Part shown: positions 3,824 to 6,260 of the stretch, in pieces
Layout of the letters: each line of letters starts with the position of its first letter
Position numbering within the stretch: position 1 is the first letter of the stretch
NCBI GenBank assembly: GCA_001773975.1
Contig: MEYI01000030.1
Span: 19,881-26,140, forward strand
Reading direction: 5' to 3'
Source of the DNA: Candidatus Azambacteria bacterium RBG_16_47_10
GTDB taxonomy: Bacteria > Patescibacteriota > Minisyncoccia > GWC2-36-17 > WO2-46-25
DNA length: 6,260 bases
Notes under the pieces: model-generated
Databases searched by the model: none
Seen by the model: only the letters and a program-made list of their open reading frames with translations
Told to the model about the DNA's origin: nothing
Translations under genes and position numbers: made by a program

Positions 3824-6260
3824 ATGTGGATGCCATGGGATCCTCATAAGAGGATCATCTCAAAATTACAAAGGATCGTATCTGATATCGATCGACTCGA
3901 ACCCTCGTTCGAGTCGTTTACTGTTGCGCAAATCCAGGAAAGGACCGCGGCGTTAAAAAAACGGGTTGCAGAGGGCGAGTCACTGGATGCATTGCTTCCG
4001 GAAGCATTTGCCTTGGTTCGCGAGGCGGGGAAGAAAACATTGCATATGCGTCATTACGGCGTGCAGTTGATGGGCGGCGTTGCACTGCATCAGGGAAAGA
4101 TCGCCGAGATGAAAACCGGTGAAGGAAAGACATTGGTCGCGACCGCTCCGGTGTATTTAAATGCGCTTACCGGCAAGGGGGCGCATATCATCACTGTGAA
4201 CGATTATCTGGCGAAGCGTGATGCGGTTTGGATGGGACAGATCTATCATGCGCTCGGGTTGTCGGTGGGATGTATCGTGCATGATCAAGCATTTCTGTAT
4301 GATCCCACATACACATCGGAAGCGCAGGACGAGGAGCGGGATGAAACAGGAAGCTTTAAGATCGCGCATGAATTTTTAAAACCGGTGACGCGCAAGGAAG
4401 CGTATGCGGCCGATATCACGTTCGGCACGAACAATGAATACGGATTTGATTATTTGCGCGATAATTTGGTCATGACTGCGGGGGACCGCGTGCAACGAGG
4501 GCATTATTTTGCCGTTGTCGATGAAGTGGACTCTATTTTAATTGATGAAGCGCGTACGCCGCTTATCATTTCCATGCCCGATGAGGATTCGGGAAAGTTA
4601 TACGCGCAATTTGCACAGATTATTCCTCATCTCGTTGAAGATACGCATTATAATATCGATGAAAAATTACGTGCGGTCGCGCTGACGGAAGAAGGTATTG
4701 CAAAGGTAGAAAACGTGCTCGGCGTTGAAAATATTTACGATACGACCATTTTCGGCGGATCAGGTATCCGTTATGTGCACCATCTTGAGCAAGCGTTGCG
4801 CGCGCAGGCATTATTTCATCTCGATAAAGATTATATCGTCAAAGACGGGGAGGTGATCATCGTGGATGAATTCACCGGGCGGCTCATGCCGGGGCGACGG
4901 TATTCGGAAGGATTGCATCAATCGATCGAGGCAAAGGAGGGTGTGCCGGTGCAGAAAGAATCGCGTACGCTCGCATCTATCACGTTCCAAAATTATTTCC
5001 GCATGTATGAAAAATTGTCCGGCATGACGGGAACCGCAGCGACATCCGCAGAGGAGTTTTCTAAAGTATATACGTTAGAGGTTGTAGAAATTCCGCCGAA
5101 CAAGACGAATAAAAGACAGGATAATCAGGATATGATCTATAAGACCGCAAAGGGGCGGTTTCAGGCGGTTGTTGCAGAGATCGCCGCGCGGCATAAAGCA
5201 GGGCAGCCGGTGCTTGTTGGTACGGTGTCTATTGAAAAAAACGAATATCTTTCCGCGTTGTTGAAGCGCGAAGGTGTTCCCCATGAAGTGCTGAATGCGA
5301 AAAATCATGAACGGGAAGCGGAGATCATTGCGCAGGCGGGCAAGCGCGGTGCTGTGACCGTGGCAACGAACATGGCAGGTCGCGGCGTTGATATTATTTT
5401 GGGCGGTAATCCCTCCGATGAGGCAGAGGCGAATACGGTGCGCGAGCTCGGCGGTTTGTATGTGATCGGTACGGAACGGCATGAGGCACGGCGCATCGAT
5501 AATCAGCTACGCGGACGCGCGGGACGCCAGGGAGATCCGGGTGCTTCGGTATTCTTCGTTTCCATGGAAGATGATCTCATGCGCATTTTCGGATCGGAGA
5601 AGATAAAGAAAATGATGGATTCGCTCGGCGTTCCTGAAGACCAGCCGATCCAGAATATGATCGTTTCAAAAGCGATCGAGTCGGCGCAGGGAAAGATCGA
5701 AGGGTTTCATTTTGATTCGCGCAAGCACGTGCTTGAATATGACGAGGTGATGAACAAGCATCGCGAGGCGGTGTATAAGATGCGGCGGGAGATGCTTACG
5801 GCGGAAGATGTGAAAGCAAGAGTTATCGATATCGTGCGCGCAGAGACCGACGCTGTCGTGGAGGCGCACACGCAGGATGATTTTACACAAAATTGGAATA
5901 TCACAGAGATTGAACAGGATACGGATGTTATTTTGCCGTTGTCTCGCGAAGATATTACGACGATGGAGGCGATACAAAAAGAAGAAGTAAGTCCCACAGA
6001 TAAGAGAACAAAGCTGAAGGAATACATCGCAAAGCTTATTGAGGCGATGTATGCGCAGAAGGAAAAGGAATATTCAGAGGAGCTGATGCGCCAAGTGGAG
6101 CGGCTTATTGTGTTGCGCAATATCGACACGTTGTGGATGGATCATTTGGAAAATATGGAACACCTGCAGGATTCGGTGCGTTTGCGCGCGTACGGCCAGC
6201 AGGATCCGCTGATCGAATACAAGAATGAAGGGCATCGTATGTTCAAAGAAATGATCGCTG
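3824..6260 (+). CDS. secA: Preprotein translocase ATPase SecA, 3'-truncated by window edge
   Basis: SecA is the peripheral-membrane ATPase that pushes unfolded preproteins through SecYEG. 812 codons are visible without a stop; usual length is about 840-950, so only the C-terminal end is missing. Motifs: Walker A MKTGEGKT (96-103, Lys102), TVNDYLAKRDA, TFGTNNEYGFDYLRDN (199-214), Walker B DEVDS (233-237) with ILIDEARTPLIIS, the SGMTGTA segment opening the second half, motif V NMAGRGVD (516-523), motif VI QLRGRAGRQGD (561-571), EDDLMRIFG, VLEYDEVMNKHR, and the helical scaffold IDTLWMDHLENMEHL...LRAYGQQDPL. Oddities: about 26-30 extra residues near 153-189, Val522 where Thr is usual, and PPNKTNKRQD (424 on) in place of the common PTNRP. 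The start is ATG 3824 or 3830 (MPWDP); neither has a clear ribosome-binding site. The 9-base gap to hpf suggests co-transcription and perhaps translational coupling. Confidence 0.98.
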   Translation, partial: MWMPWDPHKRIISKLQRIVSDIDRLEPSFESFTVAQIQERTAALKKRVAEGESLDALLPEAFALVREAGKKTLHMRHYGVQLMGGVALHQGKIAEMKTGEGKTLVATAPVYLNALTGKGAHIITVNDYLAKRDAVWMGQIYHALGLSVGCIVHDQAFLYDPTYTSEAQDEERDETGSFKIAHEFLKPVTRKEAYAADITFGTNNEYGFDYLRDNLVMTAGDRVQRGHYFAVVDEVDSILIDEARTPLIISMPDEDSGKLYAQFAQIIPHLVEDTHYNIDEKLRAVALTEEGIAKVENVLGVENIYDTTIFGGSGIRYVHHLEQALRAQALFHLDKDYIVKDGEVIIVDEFTGRLMPGRRYSEGLHQSIEAKEGVPVQKESRTLASITFQNYFRMYEKLSGMTGTAATSAEEFSKVYTLEVVEIPPNKTNKRQDNQDMIYKTAKGRFQAVVAEIAARHKAGQPVLVGTVSIEKNEYLSALLKREGVPHEVLNAKNHEREAEIIAQAGKRGAVTVATNMAGRGVDIILGGNPSDEAEANTVRELGGLYVIGTERHEARRIDNQLRGRAGRQGDPGASVFFVSMEDDLMRIFGSEKIKKMMDSLGVPEDQPIQNMIVSKAIESAQGKIEGFHFDSRKHVLEYDEVMNKHREAVYKMRREMLTAEDVKARVIDIVRAETDAVVEAHTQDDFTQNWNITEIEQDTDVILPLSREDITTMEAIQKEEVSPTDKRTKLKEYIAKLIEAMYAQKEKEYSEELMRQVERLIVLRNIDTLWMDHLENMEHLQDSVRLRAYGQQDPLIEYKNEGHRMFKEMIA

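Overview
This 6.26-kb window is a compact, entirely forward-strand stretch of housekeeping genes: groES (3' part), groEL, murB, a 29-codon lysine/alanine-rich gene, an HPF/RaiA-family ribosome hibernation gene, and secA (open at the 3' edge). I see no mobile element, CRISPR array, tRNA or rRNA. It is bacterial: GroES/GroEL with a Gly/Met tail, MurB for peptidoglycan, and SecA. Three features make me suspect a Patescibacteria/CPR genome, possibly Parcubacteria-like: extra segments in SecA (about residues 153-189) and MurB (about 221-248), a near absence of Shine-Dalgarno sequences, and the tiny Lys/Ala protein. This is inference from remembered family patterns, not a search. TGA ends murB and all glycines use GGN codons, so I see no sign of the UGA=Gly code used by some CPR lineages.

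Region by region. 1-1963 is a groES-groEL chaperonin operon with an 85-base AT-rich spacer containing direct and inverted repeats. It closes with a 21-bp stem terminator (1976-2022). 2026-3018 is murB, with its own sigma70-like promoter placing the predicted transcript start only about 4 bases from the ATG. 3019-3226 is the only sizeable non-coding stretch. It holds a small hairpin at the murB stop, a 13-bp palindrome abutting a consensus-type DnaA box, an extended -10 promoter, and a leader of about 123 bases with two competing hairpins. This serves a 29-residue basic protein (3227-3316) that ends in a GAAA-loop terminator (3323-3357). 3366 to the end is an hpf-secA unit, whose promoter predicts transcription starting on the A of the hpf ATG, i.e. 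a leaderless mRNA. secA follows hpf after 9 bases.

Functionally the window groups protein folding (GroES/EL), wall precursor synthesis (MurB), nucleic-acid binding or compaction (the basic peptide, inferred), ribosome hibernation (HPF) and protein export (SecA). Most genes are ordinary. The parts worth attention are non-coding or compositional: the leaderless promoters, the unusually regulated-looking tiny basic gene, the groES-groEL spacer repeats, and a roughly threefold excess of GATC (about fivefold in groEL).
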